IMG/VR virus record: IMGVR_UViG_3300035670_007331 | Location: 1 to 31,894 of that record | DNA length: 31,894 nucleotides | Source: a virus | Strand: one strand, 5' to 3' | Shown: positions 7,371 through 16,126 of the stretch, one piece after another | Layout of the letters: every line of letters starts with the position of its first letter | Numbering within the stretch: the stretch's first letter is position 1 | Notes under the pieces: generated by a model | What the model was told of the DNA's origin: nothing | Database searches by the model: none | Seen by the model: only the letters and a program-made list of their open reading frames with translations | Translations under genes and position numbers: made by a program

Positions 7371-8246
7371 TTAATACCTCGTGTGAATAATTTTATAAAG
7401 ATACTTACCATAATCTGATTTACTGTATTTGTCAGCTTGATTCTCAACTTGTTTTTGTGTGATCCATGATGCTCTATAGGCGATTTCCTCTGGACAAGCA
7501 ATCATGGTGCCTGTTCTTTTTTGGACAGATCCAACAAACACCGAGGCTTCTGATAAGGATTCAAATGTACCAGTATCGATCCAAGCCACTCCACGATTCA
7601 AATATTCAACCTTACAATCGTAGTCTTTAATATATTTGTTGATTACATCAGTGATTTCTAACTCGCCTCTGGCTGATGGCGAGATTTGATATGAATAATC
7701 CACGACTTTATTATCGAAGAAATATAATCCTGTGATCGCATAGTTTGATGGAGCGACTTTAGGTTTTTCTAAAATTTCAACAGGATCTCCATTCTCATTA
7801 TACTTTATAACGCCAAATCTTTCTGGATCATTGACATGATACGCAAATAGTGTACAGCCAACATGATTCCAATTGGCTGCATTAAATCTGTTAATCAAAT
7901 CGTTTCCGTAAAAAAGATTATCGCCAAGAATTAGCGCAACGTCATCTTTACCGATCCAATCAGCACCGATACGAAAACATTCAGCAATACCCTTTGGCTC
8001 TGGTTGCACGCGATAACTAATATTAATTCCCCACTGAGAACCATCGCCGCATAGACGCTTAAATGCTTCCACATCATTTGGTGAATTGATAATCAAAACG
8101 TCACGAATACCAGCCATCATCAATGTAGATAATGGATAATAGACTAGAGGTTTGTCATATACTGGAAGCAATTGCTTTGACGTGACTTCCGTGCAAGGAT
8201 ACAATCTCGTACCCATGCCGCCTGATAAAATAATTCCCTTACGCAT
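7371..8246 (-). CDS. rmlA: Glucose-1-phosphate thymidylyltransferase
   Basis: RmlA joins glucose-1-phosphate and dTTP to give dTDP-glucose, the committed step to dTDP-deoxysugars. The 291-residue length is typical. The nucleotide-binding signature GGMGTRLYP (9-17) is followed by SKQLLPVYDKP with the conserved Lys, and LGDNLFYG (about 107-114) carries the metal-binding Asp. GLYFFD and RGELEITDV later in the protein are standard RmlA blocks. The ATG at 8246 overlaps the end of rmlB by 8 bp, indicating coupled translation. The protein appears intact and catalytically complete. Confidence 0.95.
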   Translation of the reverse strand: MRKGIILSGGMGTRLYPCTEVTSKQLLPVYDKPLVYYPLSTLMMAGIRDVLIINSPNDVEAFKRLCGDGSQWGINISYRVQPEPKGIAECFRIGADWIGKDDVALILGDNLFYGNDLINRFNAANWNHVGCTLFAYHVNDPERFGVIKYNENGDPVEILEKPKVAPSNYAITGLYFFDNKVVDYSYQISPSARGELEITDVINKYIKDYDCKVEYLNRGVAWIDTGTFESLSEASVFVGSVQKRTGTMIACPEEIAYRASWITQKQVENQADKYSKSDYGKYLYKIIHTRY

Positions 8247-9195
8247 TACGATACCACTCCACTGTTTGTTCTAATCCTTGTGCGAGTTTACACTTTGCAC
8301 TCCATCCCAAATCCCGCAAAAGTTTTGACGAATCCATTGCATAACGCAAATCATGACCCTTTCGATCTTCAACGAATTTGATCCAATCTTGATACATATG
8401 AACTGGTTTGCCCATAACATCAAGAATCATTGAAACCATTTCAACATTACTTAGTTCAACTCCACCACCGATGTTATATCGCTCACCTTTCTTTGCTTTT
8501 TCACCAATCGTAAGCAAAGCGTCGCAGTGATCTTCAACAAACAACCAGTCACGAACGTTTTGCCCGTTGCCGTATACAGGAACTGGATGGTTGTCTAAAA
8601 TATGCCGAATAGCAGTTGGAACAAATTTTTCGTAATGCTGTCGTGGACCATAATTGTTTGAACAGTTGGTCACGATGGCATCTAGACCATGCGTGTTTAC
8701 ATAGGCACGAACAAGATGATCGCTTGATGCTTTCGTTGCTGAGTATGGATTGCGAGGATTGTATGGCGTTTCCTCGCTAAATTTATCATCGCCTTCTAGT
8801 GGTAAACTGCCATAGACTTCATCAGTCGAAATATGAATTAGCCGTCCACCATACTTCCGTACACATTTGAGAATGTTATGAGTTCCAAGAATATTTGTAG
8901 CCACAAATACATCATCACCAGCGATGGAATTATCCACATGAGATTCAGCAGCAAAATGAAAAGTAATGTCTGGGGTGAAAGTCGCATACATTGCCTCCAA
9001 CATTTCTAGATTGCAAATGTCGAGATTTTTACAATTCACTCGCCAATCATCCCAATAGCCTTTTAAATTATTCTTATTAGAAGAATATGAATAATTATCA
9101 AGAATAACAATTTCTTGAGATGGATATTTTTTAAGGTGAGAGATTACAAAATTAGAACCAATAAATCCCAAACCACCAGTCACAAAAGTTATCAT
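8239..9195 (-). CDS. rmlB: dTDP-glucose 4,6-dehydratase
   Basis: RmlB converts dTDP-glucose to dTDP-4-keto-6-deoxyglucose using bound NAD. The 318-residue protein has the Rossmann motif GGLGFIGS at 7-14, AAESHVDNS at 82-90, the family-specific STDEVYGS at 123-130 (catalytic Asp/Glu) and YSATK at 151-155 with the catalytic Tyr and Lys. NNYGPRQ near 180 is also conserved. An SD (GAGG) lies 4 nt before the ATG. It is the first gene of the rmlB-rmlA-reductase operon, and a CTAAATA element lies 39 nt upstream. All key residues are present. Confidence 0.95.
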   Translation of the reverse strand: MITFVTGGLGFIGSNFVISHLKKYPSQEIVILDNYSYSSNKNNLKGYWDDWRVNCKNLDICNLEMLEAMYATFTPDITFHFAAESHVDNSIAGDDVFVATNILGTHNILKCVRKYGGRLIHISTDEVYGSLPLEGDDKFSEETPYNPRNPYSATKASSDHLVRAYVNTHGLDAIVTNCSNNYGPRQHYEKFVPTAIRHILDNHPVPVYGNGQNVRDWLFVEDHCDALLTIGEKAKKGERYNIGGGVELSNVEMVSMILDVMGKPVHMYQDWIKFVEDRKGHDLRYAMDSSKLLRDLGWSAKCKLAQGLEQTVEWYRNA

Positions 9196-9205
9196 AAAGC
9201 CTCAA

Positions 9206-10207
9206 TTATAATCTTTTCAATAACACTCTTAAATATTTAGGTCCTTTATCAGAAGGTTTAGTTCCACGAAACTGAAAGTGTGCTTCGTATCTATGTCCAT
9301 TAATTGTTGCGTTTACTTTGATGTTTGCATATTTGCGACCAGGCTCAGGGTAAACATATGATTCTTGACTTAAATTCGTCACAGAAACTCTGTTTGTACT
9401 TTTGTTTATACCAACCAACACATCGTTTTCTGCTTTTTTGTGAATCACGATAACATTAATCCCAACAGCTGTCGCCAATATTTCTGCTAAATTACTTGAT
9501 ACCGCAGCATAATCAACTGTTCTTTTAGTGAGGCAAGCAAACTCTTTACCGAAACCGCCCATCTTTTGCCCATTAAAACCAAAATATTCGTTTATTTTAA
9601 TTTTAGTTTGTCGATTAGCAAAATATTCACCAACTGACGCATTCATAATATAATATGTCTTAGACATCTTTAGCGAGAGATAAAGTTTTTTCTGAGGTTT
9701 TGCGTTTTCATCAACCAACGTCAAGTCTGTTAGAGTAGGACCATCTGAATTGGTGATAACCAGTTTAGATCCATCAAACATAATTTGACGCTTTTTATTT
9801 TTACTTCCTTCTTCAACAATAGAATACTTTTTTCTTCTGTTGAATCCTAAAACTTTCTCCATTTCTTTAAGAACATCGGCATTTTTCAATCTATTATATT
9901 CAACACCGTTCAAATAGTTTTTAATGTCAGTACTTAAATCCGCTTCAAACTTAACACCGCCCTCTCCTCTTCGAGTTAGAGGTTTAAAAATGATATCCCC
10001 GCCGCCTGTAATTTCCAATACATCAATAGAACTAGACTTTCGTTCTTTGAAAACTGATTTAAATGCGTAACCTTTTTTCTTAAGATGCTTCTCAATCTTT
10101 GCTTTAGTTTCGTTTCTATCTTTAGACTTTATAATGATGTCGTTCTTTTTCTGCTCAACCAGAATTCCTCGATCTGCTGCTCGTATTTCTTTTAGGAGAT
10201 TGCTCAT
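9206..10207 (-). CDS. Unassigned phage protein, possible PD-(D/E)xK-type nuclease
   Basis: This 333-residue protein is not firmly recognised. The N-terminal 60 residues are strongly basic. Residues 61-100 include GGGDIIFKP and a Glu in VKFEADL. Residues 158-180 read TLTDLTLVD...KKLYLSLK, an acidic strand followed by S-L-K, which is the spacing seen in PD-(D/E)xK nuclease cores. A Gly-rich segment GFNGQKMGGFG is at about 210-220. The frame extends upstream, but the ATG at 10207 (MSNLLKEIRAADRG) has an AAAGG ribosome site about 11 nt before it and avoids a large overlap, so I chose it. It overlaps the upstream metallopeptidase-like gene by 53 bp. The nuclease idea is a weak inference; structure prediction would settle it. 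Confidence 0.75.
   Translation of the reverse strand: MSNLLKEIRAADRGILVEQKKNDIIIKSKDRNETKAKIEKHLKKKGYAFKSVFKERKSSSIDVLEITGGGDIIFKPLTRRGEGGVKFEADLSTDIKNYLNGVEYNRLKNADVLKEMEKVLGFNRRKKYSIVEEGSKNKKRQIMFDGSKLVITNSDGPTLTDLTLVDENAKPQKKLYLSLKMSKTYYIMNASVGEYFANRQTKIKINEYFGFNGQKMGGFGKEFACLTKRTVDYAAVSSNLAEILATAVGINVIVIHKKAENDVLVGINKSTNRVSVTNLSQESYVYPEPGRKYANIKVNATINGHRYEAHFQFRGTKPSDKGPKYLRVLLKRL
9234..9240 (-). promoter_or_regulatory. Candidate late promoter CTAAATA upstream of rmlB
   Basis: CTAAATA sits in the last codons of the upstream gene, 39 nt before the rmlB ATG, a spacing that would give an approximately 33-nt leader containing the GAGG ribosome site. The seven bases also encode part of Pro-Lys-Tyr, so the match could be coincidental. 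Confidence 0.35.
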
Positions 10208-10814
10208 TATTTTTATAAACCTTTTTGAGAAATTTCTTCCAGATCTTTGGATCTTGATTTCGGAACGTTTGCCGATACATAAAAATGGCTTCACATTCTT
10301 TCCAGCCAATTTTATGAGCCGTTCTCAGTTTATTTATATCTAAGCGTTCAGCTTGAGTTTCGTATGCATGGGCGTCCAATTCATCAGGATTCCCATAGTA
10401 CATAGCCTTCAACTTGTTTTGTTTTGGTTTTGGAGCGTATTCTTTCTGCAACAGAAATGGACGCTGCCTTTGTTGATGTTTGTGACGGTATTCGTGGTGT
10501 ATAGCCCGAACGATTTTCACCGCAAGATTATGAGCGCCTTCTTTAGTTAAATTTGCTTTTTTTAGACGTTTTGGGAAATTTAAGCAAATGTAAATATGCT
10601 CAGGAACTATGTCTGAAATGCGATTGCAATAATGCGCATTGACTATGACATTATGATGTTTAAAGTATTCGCCTTCGAATCTTTCTGAGGAAAAGCAAAC
10701 AATGTTTCGTTTGAATGCCTTGTTTAAGGATCGAATTATTGAAGGAATATGTTTTTTTCCAACCCAGTTCTCTGAGAGAGCATAGACCTTCTTCTCGATC
10801 TTCTGTAGTTGCAT
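10155..10814 (-). CDS. Putative HEXXH zinc metallopeptidase-like protein
   Basis: This 219-residue protein has a helix-borne zinc motif HEYRH (H107, E108, H111) in AIHHEYRHKHQQ, and further on NPDELDAHAYE (about 142-152), which could supply the third ligand (Glu or Asp). This arrangement, HEXXH followed some 35 residues later by an E-x-D-A-x-A-like helix, is typical of small zinc proteases. The C-terminal 30 residues are very basic and Ser/Asn-rich. There is no signal peptide, so it probably acts in the cytoplasm or virion. It starts 1 bp after the gp41 stop, so it is expressed with replication genes. The substrate is unknown. An amidase or non-peptidase zinc protein is possible. Confidence 0.7.
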   Translation of the reverse strand: MQLQKIEKKVYALSENWVGKKHIPSIIRSLNKAFKRNIVCFSSERFEGEYFKHHNVIVNAHYCNRISDIVPEHIYICLNFPKRLKKANLTKEGAHNLAVKIVRAIHHEYRHKHQQRQRPFLLQKEYAPKPKQNKLKAMYYGNPDELDAHAYETQAERLDINKLRTAHKIGWKECEAIFMYRQTFRNQDPKIWKKFLKKVYKNNEQSPKRNTSSRSRNSG

Positions 10815-10815
10815 T

Positions 10816-12195
10816 TTACACCTTCAGATTTTTGAACTTGTCTCTCGACTTTCCTCTATCGAATACTGGCTTCGACGGCTCAGGTTCTTGCATCACAGCA
10901 TCTTGCGCTTTCTGCTCAAGATCATAAAGTTTCATCTTTGCACGATCAACGCCAATAGTGAATCTTTTGTGAAGATTCGGATCATTATAACGATTCTTCA
11001 ACTGCTTTACGAGGAGCTGATTCAGTTGCTGCAGTTCTTCAGTACTAACAAGAGCGAACATGAAATCAGCAGTGGCAGGTAGACCAAAACTCTCACTAGT
11101 GTCTTCGAGCCCAGGATCTGAGTTACTAAATCCTGACCGAGTCGTTTGAGTAGCGGATACAATCGGAACATTATTCTCTACCGCAAGACCACGCAACTCC
11201 TCTGCGATAGCCTTGATGTAAGTATAACTATTAACATTCGCGCCAGCTTTAATCCTTGCCGACGCACAAATATTTAGGTAGTCGACGAATATAATATCTG
11301 GACGGAAGTTTTTCTTCAAAGCGAGATCGTTGATGAGTGCTCGGAAGTGAGCAGGATTCGCTGACGCAGTTGGATACTCTTTAATGATCAACTTACCCTT
11401 GACCGAACCTTTCAATTTTTCCATTCGACGCTCATACATGTCTTTGGGCATGTTCATAAGGTCTTCAAGGGAAACGTTAAGAAGATTCGCGTCAATACGT
11501 TCAGCGATCTTCTCTTCAGCCATTTCAAGAGTAATATAAAGAACGTTGTAATTTTGCGTTAGGCAAGAAGCAGCCACATGACACATAAACAAAGACTTGC
11601 CGACGCCAGTACCTGCAAGAGCAATGTTAAGGGTCTTTTGCGGAAGTCCCCCTTTAGTGATCTTGTTGAAGTATTCAAGATCAAAGGGTATTCGTTTTTC
11701 GATACGATGATAGAAATCGTAGCGATCAGCGTAACTATCCAAAAAGTCGTGACCAATATGAGGATCGAAACTAACCCCCAAAGCATCAGACAAAAGAGTA
11801 GGAATGCTTCCTTTACCCCTCGCCTGATCTTTGCCATCCAGGATCTGAATACTGTCCATGATAGCATTATAGATTGCTTTTTCTTGGCAAAACTTTTCTG
11901 TAGTGTCAAGAAGCCATTCGAGTTTTTGTTCTGATTTGTCACTTGCTATTTCCTTTAGCAGTTCCAGTGACTTATTTAATTCAATTTCAGTGAGTTTAGT
12001 AGATTCTTTAAGACTGATCTCCAGTGCTGCTGTCGGTGGCAGACTGTTGTACTTCAGAACGAACTCTTTTATTTCTTCGAACAGTTTTCTTTCGTGGCTT
12101 TCGGTCAGATACTCTTTCTTCAGAAACGGCAACGCTTTCCTCATGAAGGACTCGTTCCGCATCAAATTCGACAAGATCAGTGTTTCGGTTTTCAT
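10816..12195 (-). CDS. 41: Replicative DNA helicase, T4 gp41-like (DnaB family)
   Basis: This is the hexameric 5'-3' replicative helicase of the T4-type replisome, which works with primase and the helicase loader at the fork. The 459 residues match gp41 length. The N-terminal domain starts METIIL-like (ETLILSNLMRNESF). The RecA core has Walker A AGTGVGKS at 194-201, ITLEMAEEKIAERID after it, Walker B IIFVDYLNI at 301-309, and SATQTTRSGF with the finger region near 345-355. The ATG at 12195 has a good AAGGA ribosome site 5 nt upstream and matches the family N-terminus, although it lies 188 bp inside the preceding gene. Confidence 0.95.
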   Translation of the reverse strand: MKTETLILSNLMRNESFMRKALPFLKKEYLTESHERKLFEEIKEFVLKYNSLPPTAALEISLKESTKLTEIELNKSLELLKEIASDKSEQKLEWLLDTTEKFCQEKAIYNAIMDSIQILDGKDQARGKGSIPTLLSDALGVSFDPHIGHDFLDSYADRYDFYHRIEKRIPFDLEYFNKITKGGLPQKTLNIALAGTGVGKSLFMCHVAASCLTQNYNVLYITLEMAEEKIAERIDANLLNVSLEDLMNMPKDMYERRMEKLKGSVKGKLIIKEYPTASANPAHFRALINDLALKKNFRPDIIFVDYLNICASARIKAGANVNSYTYIKAIAEELRGLAVENNVPIVSATQTTRSGFSNSDPGLEDTSESFGLPATADFMFALVSTEELQQLNQLLVKQLKNRYNDPNLHKRFTIGVDRAKMKLYDLEQKAQDAVMQEPEPSKPVFDRGKSRDKFKNLKV

Positions 12196-12514
12196 TCAAT
12201 TCCTTCTTAGCATTTTCTACAGACTTAAGAATTATACTACGAAAAATGGCAGAGGTATACCTTTTAAAACGATTTGATTCAACATCACAAAGATTTGGAT
12301 TAGCAATAACATCAAAATCGTATGACATATCCTGGTCAGTTACCATTTGAATACCTGAAAATTCAATTATGACTCCAGGATATTTCTTCAAGATTTTTAT
12401 CGAAATTGCTTCTGGTCTTGATACATCAAAAAAGAAATCAAAATGTTTCCCGACTTCTAATTTACTTGCGCGCCAAAATTCATATTTCGCTTTAAGTTCT
12501 TGCACATCAATCAT
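12008..12514 (-). CDS. Unassigned phage protein between uvsX and gp41, overlapping gp41
   Basis: This 168-residue protein is of unknown function. The N-terminal 108 residues (MIDVQELKAKYEFWRASKLE...) look folded, with alternating strands such as PGVIIEFSGIQM. The last 60 are low-complexity and charged (SDRKPRKKTVRRNKRV), a likely flexible nucleic-acid-binding tail. ATG 12514 is preferred over an in-frame TTG because GAGG lies 6 nt before it. The gene overlaps uvsX by 8 bp and gp41 by 188 bp, the longest overlap in the window; the overlapping part encodes only the disordered tail. Its position suggests a recombination or replication role, which is inference. Confidence 0.75.
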   Translation of the reverse strand: MIDVQELKAKYEFWRASKLEVGKHFDFFFDVSRPEAISIKILKKYPGVIIEFSGIQMVTDQDMSYDFDVIANPNLCDVESNRFKRYTSAIFRSIILKSVENAKKELNENRNTDLVEFDAERVLHEESVAVSEERVSDRKPRKKTVRRNKRVRSEVQQSATDSSTGDQS

Positions 12515-13547
12515 CTGCAACCTCTACAGATTCATTAATAGCGCCAAACGAATAGTTTTCACGAACCCAATCTTTAAACGATTCAGTTGCGAGAACAGGA
12601 TCCCAGAACTCAGCTGAATCTGTATCAGCAAGACGCCACTTCTTGGCTTCTACTTCACCAGTCTCAGTGTTTACACGTGAATACCAGCCGTTAGATGGCT
12701 TGGTGACGTGACCTGATTCAAGCGCCATATCCAAGAGCCCAGAGAACCTGCTAACACCACCATCAAAACGGACAGTAACAGGGATTTTCGATTTTTCACG
12801 AACATAACGAGACTTCTCCACATTGATGATATAACTATATCCAACCAAATCAGTACCATCTTTTTCTTGCTGACGACCGAGAATATAGATGTTATCAGCA
12901 GAATAATAGGAGCCTGTTCCGCCGCCGACGATGGCTTTTGGAAACATACCGATTTCCATATAAGTGTGATTGACCACAACCATCGGGATATCCTTCAGCG
13001 TAAGGTGCGGGGTGACCATACGGAACAGGGATTTGATTTGCTTAGCACGAGTCATGTCCGCAGCAGATTTCTGCTCAATAGCATCTTCAACTTCTTTCTT
13101 AGAAGCAAGATTGCCGATTGAGTCAATCAGAATCATCACGCGATCACCACGCTCAATGTTAGTCAACTGATTCATGATGTCGAACTTCAATTGCTCAACA
13201 TCAGTAATAGGTGTGTGAACAACACGTTCCTTATCAATACCGAAGTTCTGGAAATAAGATTGCGGAGTACCAAACTCAGAATCGTAAAAAAGAATTACAG
13301 CATCAGGATACTTGTCCTGATATGCTTTTGCCATAATTAAACTGAAGGCAGTCTTGAAGTGCTTACTTGGACCAGCCCACATTGTGAGACCAGGAGTAAA
13401 CCCGCCATCAAGAGAACCAGATAATGCAACGTTGACCGCAGGAATCATCGTTTGAATCATGTCCTTCTCTTCAAAGAAGATTGAACGTGAAAGAATTGCG
13501 GTATCCTTAATAGTAGAATTTTTCTTTAGTTTATCGAGTAGGCTCAT
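12507..13547 (-). CDS. uvsX: UvsX RecA-like recombinase
   Basis: UvsX forms filaments on single-stranded DNA and drives strand exchange for recombination-dependent replication and repair. The 346-residue protein has the characteristic phage Walker A GPSKHFKT at 59-66, FYDSEFGTP at 88-96, Walker B VMILIDSIGNL at 137-147, and MVVVNHTYMEIG with a DNA-binding loop next to it (IVGGGTGSYYSADN). An acidic C-terminus (VEVADD) resembles other RecA/UvsX tails. The SD GGAG lies 7 nt before the ATG. A 40-bp gap upstream contains a promoter-like sequence. Confidence 0.95.
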   Translation of the reverse strand: MSLLDKLKKNSTIKDTAILSRSIFFEEKDMIQTMIPAVNVALSGSLDGGFTPGLTMWAGPSKHFKTAFSLIMAKAYQDKYPDAVILFYDSEFGTPQSYFQNFGIDKERVVHTPITDVEQLKFDIMNQLTNIERGDRVMILIDSIGNLASKKEVEDAIEQKSAADMTRAKQIKSLFRMVTPHLTLKDIPMVVVNHTYMEIGMFPKAIVGGGTGSYYSADNIYILGRQQEKDGTDLVGYSYIINVEKSRYVREKSKIPVTVRFDGGVSRFSGLLDMALESGHVTKPSNGWYSRVNTETGEVEAKKWRLADTDSAEFWDPVLATESFKDWVRENYSFGAINESVEVADD

Positions 13548-13574
13548 TTGTATTCTCCGTATTGCGATATATGT

Positions 13575-13603
13575 ATTGTATAATAAGTCATGAGAAAAAG
13601 CAA
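13575..13603 (-). promoter_or_regulatory. Candidate sigma70-type promoter for uvsX
   Basis: TTGCTT (13603-13598) and TACAAT (13580-13575) are separated by 17 nt. The -10 matches 5 of 6 consensus bases and the -35 only 3 of 6. Predicted start near 13568 leaves an approximately 20-nt leader with GGAG. It lies in one of the few gaps of the replication block, so an early promoter is plausible but unproven. Confidence 0.4.
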
Positions 13604-16125
13604 TCTAGTGACTCAACTTTTTCAGTATTCCAATTAATAACAGATAAAATAATATCCAGTGGCTCCAAGAATGCCTTTTCAAATTGAAGATCATAATCTA
13701 TGAAAGGTTGCGCCTCAAACTTCTTGGGAATAATTGATAAGAACGCAAGAGTATTATTATTGAATGGATTTGGTTGTTTCAAATAAACAAACTTAATCTT
13801 TTCGCCTTCTTGAATCAATTGATACTTCTTGGTCAAATTATGTGCTTTCAAGAGATGATTGAAAACCAGAGCACCCTTAACATGGATTGGAGTTCCTTTA
13901 GTAAAGATACTCGAATCATCAGAATACTCTTTTAATCCGTTCACACTTCTTGGGAAGGCAATATCCTCAACAGGAAGATTATGAAATTCATTGCGGAACT
14001 TTTCAATAAACTTGTGAAGAGCAGACTCATCCTCATTTACAATGATATTGATTGCTTCTTTAATCTTAACTCGGCAAGCAGCAGGTGTCGATGAACGCAC
14101 TGCCGAGATGCCCATCATCTTGAGTTTGGGTTTGGCATATTCAACACCCTCGCTGTCGTAAACATTGAGGATATAGTTTTTCTTCGCAACCCAAATGGCT
14201 TTATCAGCAAGAGATTCACGCTTCATCTCCATGCGCTGCTGAAACGCATTTACATAGTCGGCAAGTTCTTGGTAGGAAGAATCAATGAACGGTTGAATCT
14301 TTTCCTCGCAAATTTTATTCATCAAACGAATAACTTTTTTCGGATCGGATTTGTCTTTAATAAATTTATCTACGATTGGACCCATATTCAAATAAATCGA
14401 ATCGGTATCAGAAGCGATAACGTAATCTTCATTTCCTGACTTGAGCAAAAGATTCATGTAATGATTAATCTTCTTTTCAATCCAGCGAATAGACAACTGA
14501 CCTGCCGTCGTAATACCTTCCGCGATGCGAATATCATAGAAGCGGAAGTATTGATTACCGAGCGCACCGTAAGCAGAGTTCAGCGTCACTTTCTTTGCTA
14601 ACTGAAGATTGTTATACCTTGCTACTTGCTTGTTCAGATACTCAACTTGATTCTTATCTTCTAGTACCGTCTCAATTTTCTTCTTGGCTTCAAGAGCCAT
14701 TTTTTTGTAACGAGTGCGATCCTTATACATGTTGTCCATGATTTCAGGAAGGACACCTTGTTCTTGAATCTTAAACAGTTGACCATTTGGCGTTAGAGTT
14801 ACACCCAAACGTTTTAATGGCTCTGTGGTAATGTTTTGATGCAGTAGGTTGTTGACATCAACTTTACTTGCCATTAGAAATTCGCGCATCTCGAAGTTGT
14901 AGTTTTTAGGATCAACTAGCGTTTCCATTGAGATATTATATTGCATAATCAAGTGAGGATAAAGACTATTCAAGTCAAACGAGGCAACCCACTCATGCAT
15001 TCCAAGGATAGGATCCTTAACATACGCGCCTTCATACTGAGAGTTTTTAGTTCCCCTTGACATCTGCGGAATTACAATGTTTTTCTTTTTCAGATAATTA
15101 TAAACAATCGCATCCCACATGCGCACCTGAGTGAACACATCATCATAGTTTACTTTGTTGTCATACGCAAGAGTCAATGCCAACTCAATGAGTCGCATTT
15201 TATCTTCTAACTTCTCAACTAGTTCTACGTCGCGAATGTTATATTCAATGAATTTTTGATAGTCGAGTTTGTAGAGTTGGTGTAGTGTTTCAAACTCTGA
15301 GTAATCAATTTTTTTCTCGCCCAACTCAACGTGAGTAATATGATCAAGACGATATGACTCTTGCTGTGAATAAGTAAACTTCTTGTAGAGTTCTAGATAA
15401 TCAAGAATAGCGGTGCCAAGAATATCATAGGTCTGTTCTTCGCGATTGCGAATCATTACTTCACGAGCAGAAATTTTGTTCCAAGCAGAAAGTTTCTTGG
15501 CTTCAGCCTCACCGAATAGTTTTGTGATTCGGTTTACAAGATAAGGAATATCGAAGAACTGAACGTTCCAACCAGTTACTACATCTGGATGCCATCTTGT
15601 CCATAAATCAAGGAAGCGTCGGATGAGATCTGACTCGTCTCGGCAGCGAGCATAATGCACATCGTCACGATGCTTACTATAATCCCCCACACCAAATACG
15701 AAGTAATTCCCCTTGACTTTAATTGTGATTGCTGTGATGGCTTCATTAGCATGTCTGGGTTCTGGGAATCCGCTCTCGGATCCAACCTCAATATCAAGAT
15801 AGGCAATAAGAACCTTATCAACATCCCAAAGAATATCGTCAGGATACTCATCAGCAATATAAGCGTAATCATAGCGATTGTTGCCAAAAATAGGAAAATT
15901 GTCGACATTCTCGTATCTCTTTAAAAATTCACGACACTCTGGGATTGTTCCAGGTTGAATGGGTTTTACATAGTCGCCAGCAAGAGTTCGGAATTCCGAT
16001 TGCTCTTGCGAAGGCAAATAAAAAGTGGGAAGATACTCAATCTTTCGACTAACTCTCTTCCCACTCTCGACACCACGCAGTAGAATATACTTACCAATGG
16101 TGCAAACGTTTGTATAAAAATCCAT
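13588..16125 (-). CDS. 43: DNA polymerase gp43 (family B)
   Basis: This is the replicative polymerase with proofreading exonuclease; at 845 residues it is slightly shorter than T4 gp43 (898). Exonuclease motifs are LDIE (110-113), NVQFFDIPYL (D192) and YNIRDVELV (D299). Polymerase motif A is FDLNSLYP (D384), motif B KKVTLNSAYG (511-520) and motif C ASDTDS (D573, D575). The C-terminus ends VESLDCFFS, resembling a sliding-clamp-binding peptide. All metal ligands are present, the gene is uninterrupted, and no intein or intron is visible. It begins 1 bp downstream of the stop of the small Sm-like protein gene. Confidence 0.97.
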   Translation of the reverse strand: MDFYTNVCTIGKYILLRGVESGKRVSRKIEYLPTFYLPSQEQSEFRTLAGDYVKPIQPGTIPECREFLKRYENVDNFPIFGNNRYDYAYIADEYPDDILWDVDKVLIAYLDIEVGSESGFPEPRHANEAITAITIKVKGNYFVFGVGDYSKHRDDVHYARCRDESDLIRRFLDLWTRWHPDVVTGWNVQFFDIPYLVNRITKLFGEAEAKKLSAWNKISAREVMIRNREEQTYDILGTAILDYLELYKKFTYSQQESYRLDHITHVELGEKKIDYSEFETLHQLYKLDYQKFIEYNIRDVELVEKLEDKMRLIELALTLAYDNKVNYDDVFTQVRMWDAIVYNYLKKKNIVIPQMSRGTKNSQYEGAYVKDPILGMHEWVASFDLNSLYPHLIMQYNISMETLVDPKNYNFEMREFLMASKVDVNNLLHQNITTEPLKRLGVTLTPNGQLFKIQEQGVLPEIMDNMYKDRTRYKKMALEAKKKIETVLEDKNQVEYLNKQVARYNNLQLAKKVTLNSAYGALGNQYFRFYDIRIAEGITTAGQLSIRWIEKKINHYMNLLLKSGNEDYVIASDTDSIYLNMGPIVDKFIKDKSDPKKVIRLMNKICEEKIQPFIDSSYQELADYVNAFQQRMEMKRESLADKAIWVAKKNYILNVYDSEGVEYAKPKLKMMGISAVRSSTPAACRVKIKEAINIIVNEDESALHKFIEKFRNEFHNLPVEDIAFPRSVNGLKEYSDDSSIFTKGTPIHVKGALVFNHLLKAHNLTKKYQLIQEGEKIKFVYLKQPNPFNNNTLAFLSIIPKKFEAQPFIDYDLQFEKAFLEPLDIILSVINWNTEKVESLDCFFS

Positions 16126-16126
16126 G

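Noticed and set aside
9205-9210. Perfect minus-strand TATAAT before rmlB
   Set aside because: Transcription from it would begin after the ribosome site and only a few bases before the ATG, so it is unlikely to be a working promoter for rmlB.
10331-10338. Perfect minus-strand TATAAATA
   Set aside because: It lies inside the metallopeptidase-like coding region (Asp-Ile-Asn-Lys), 124 nt before the next start. The octamer is expected once or twice by chance in this window.
11271-11277. CTAAATA on minus strand in gp41
   Set aside because: Inside a conserved Walker B region (Tyr-Leu-Asn-Ile), far from a gene start.
11559-11942. Second minus-strand frame of 127 codons inside gp41
   Set aside because: It lies wholly within the conserved helicase core, has no ribosome site, and shows shadow-like composition.
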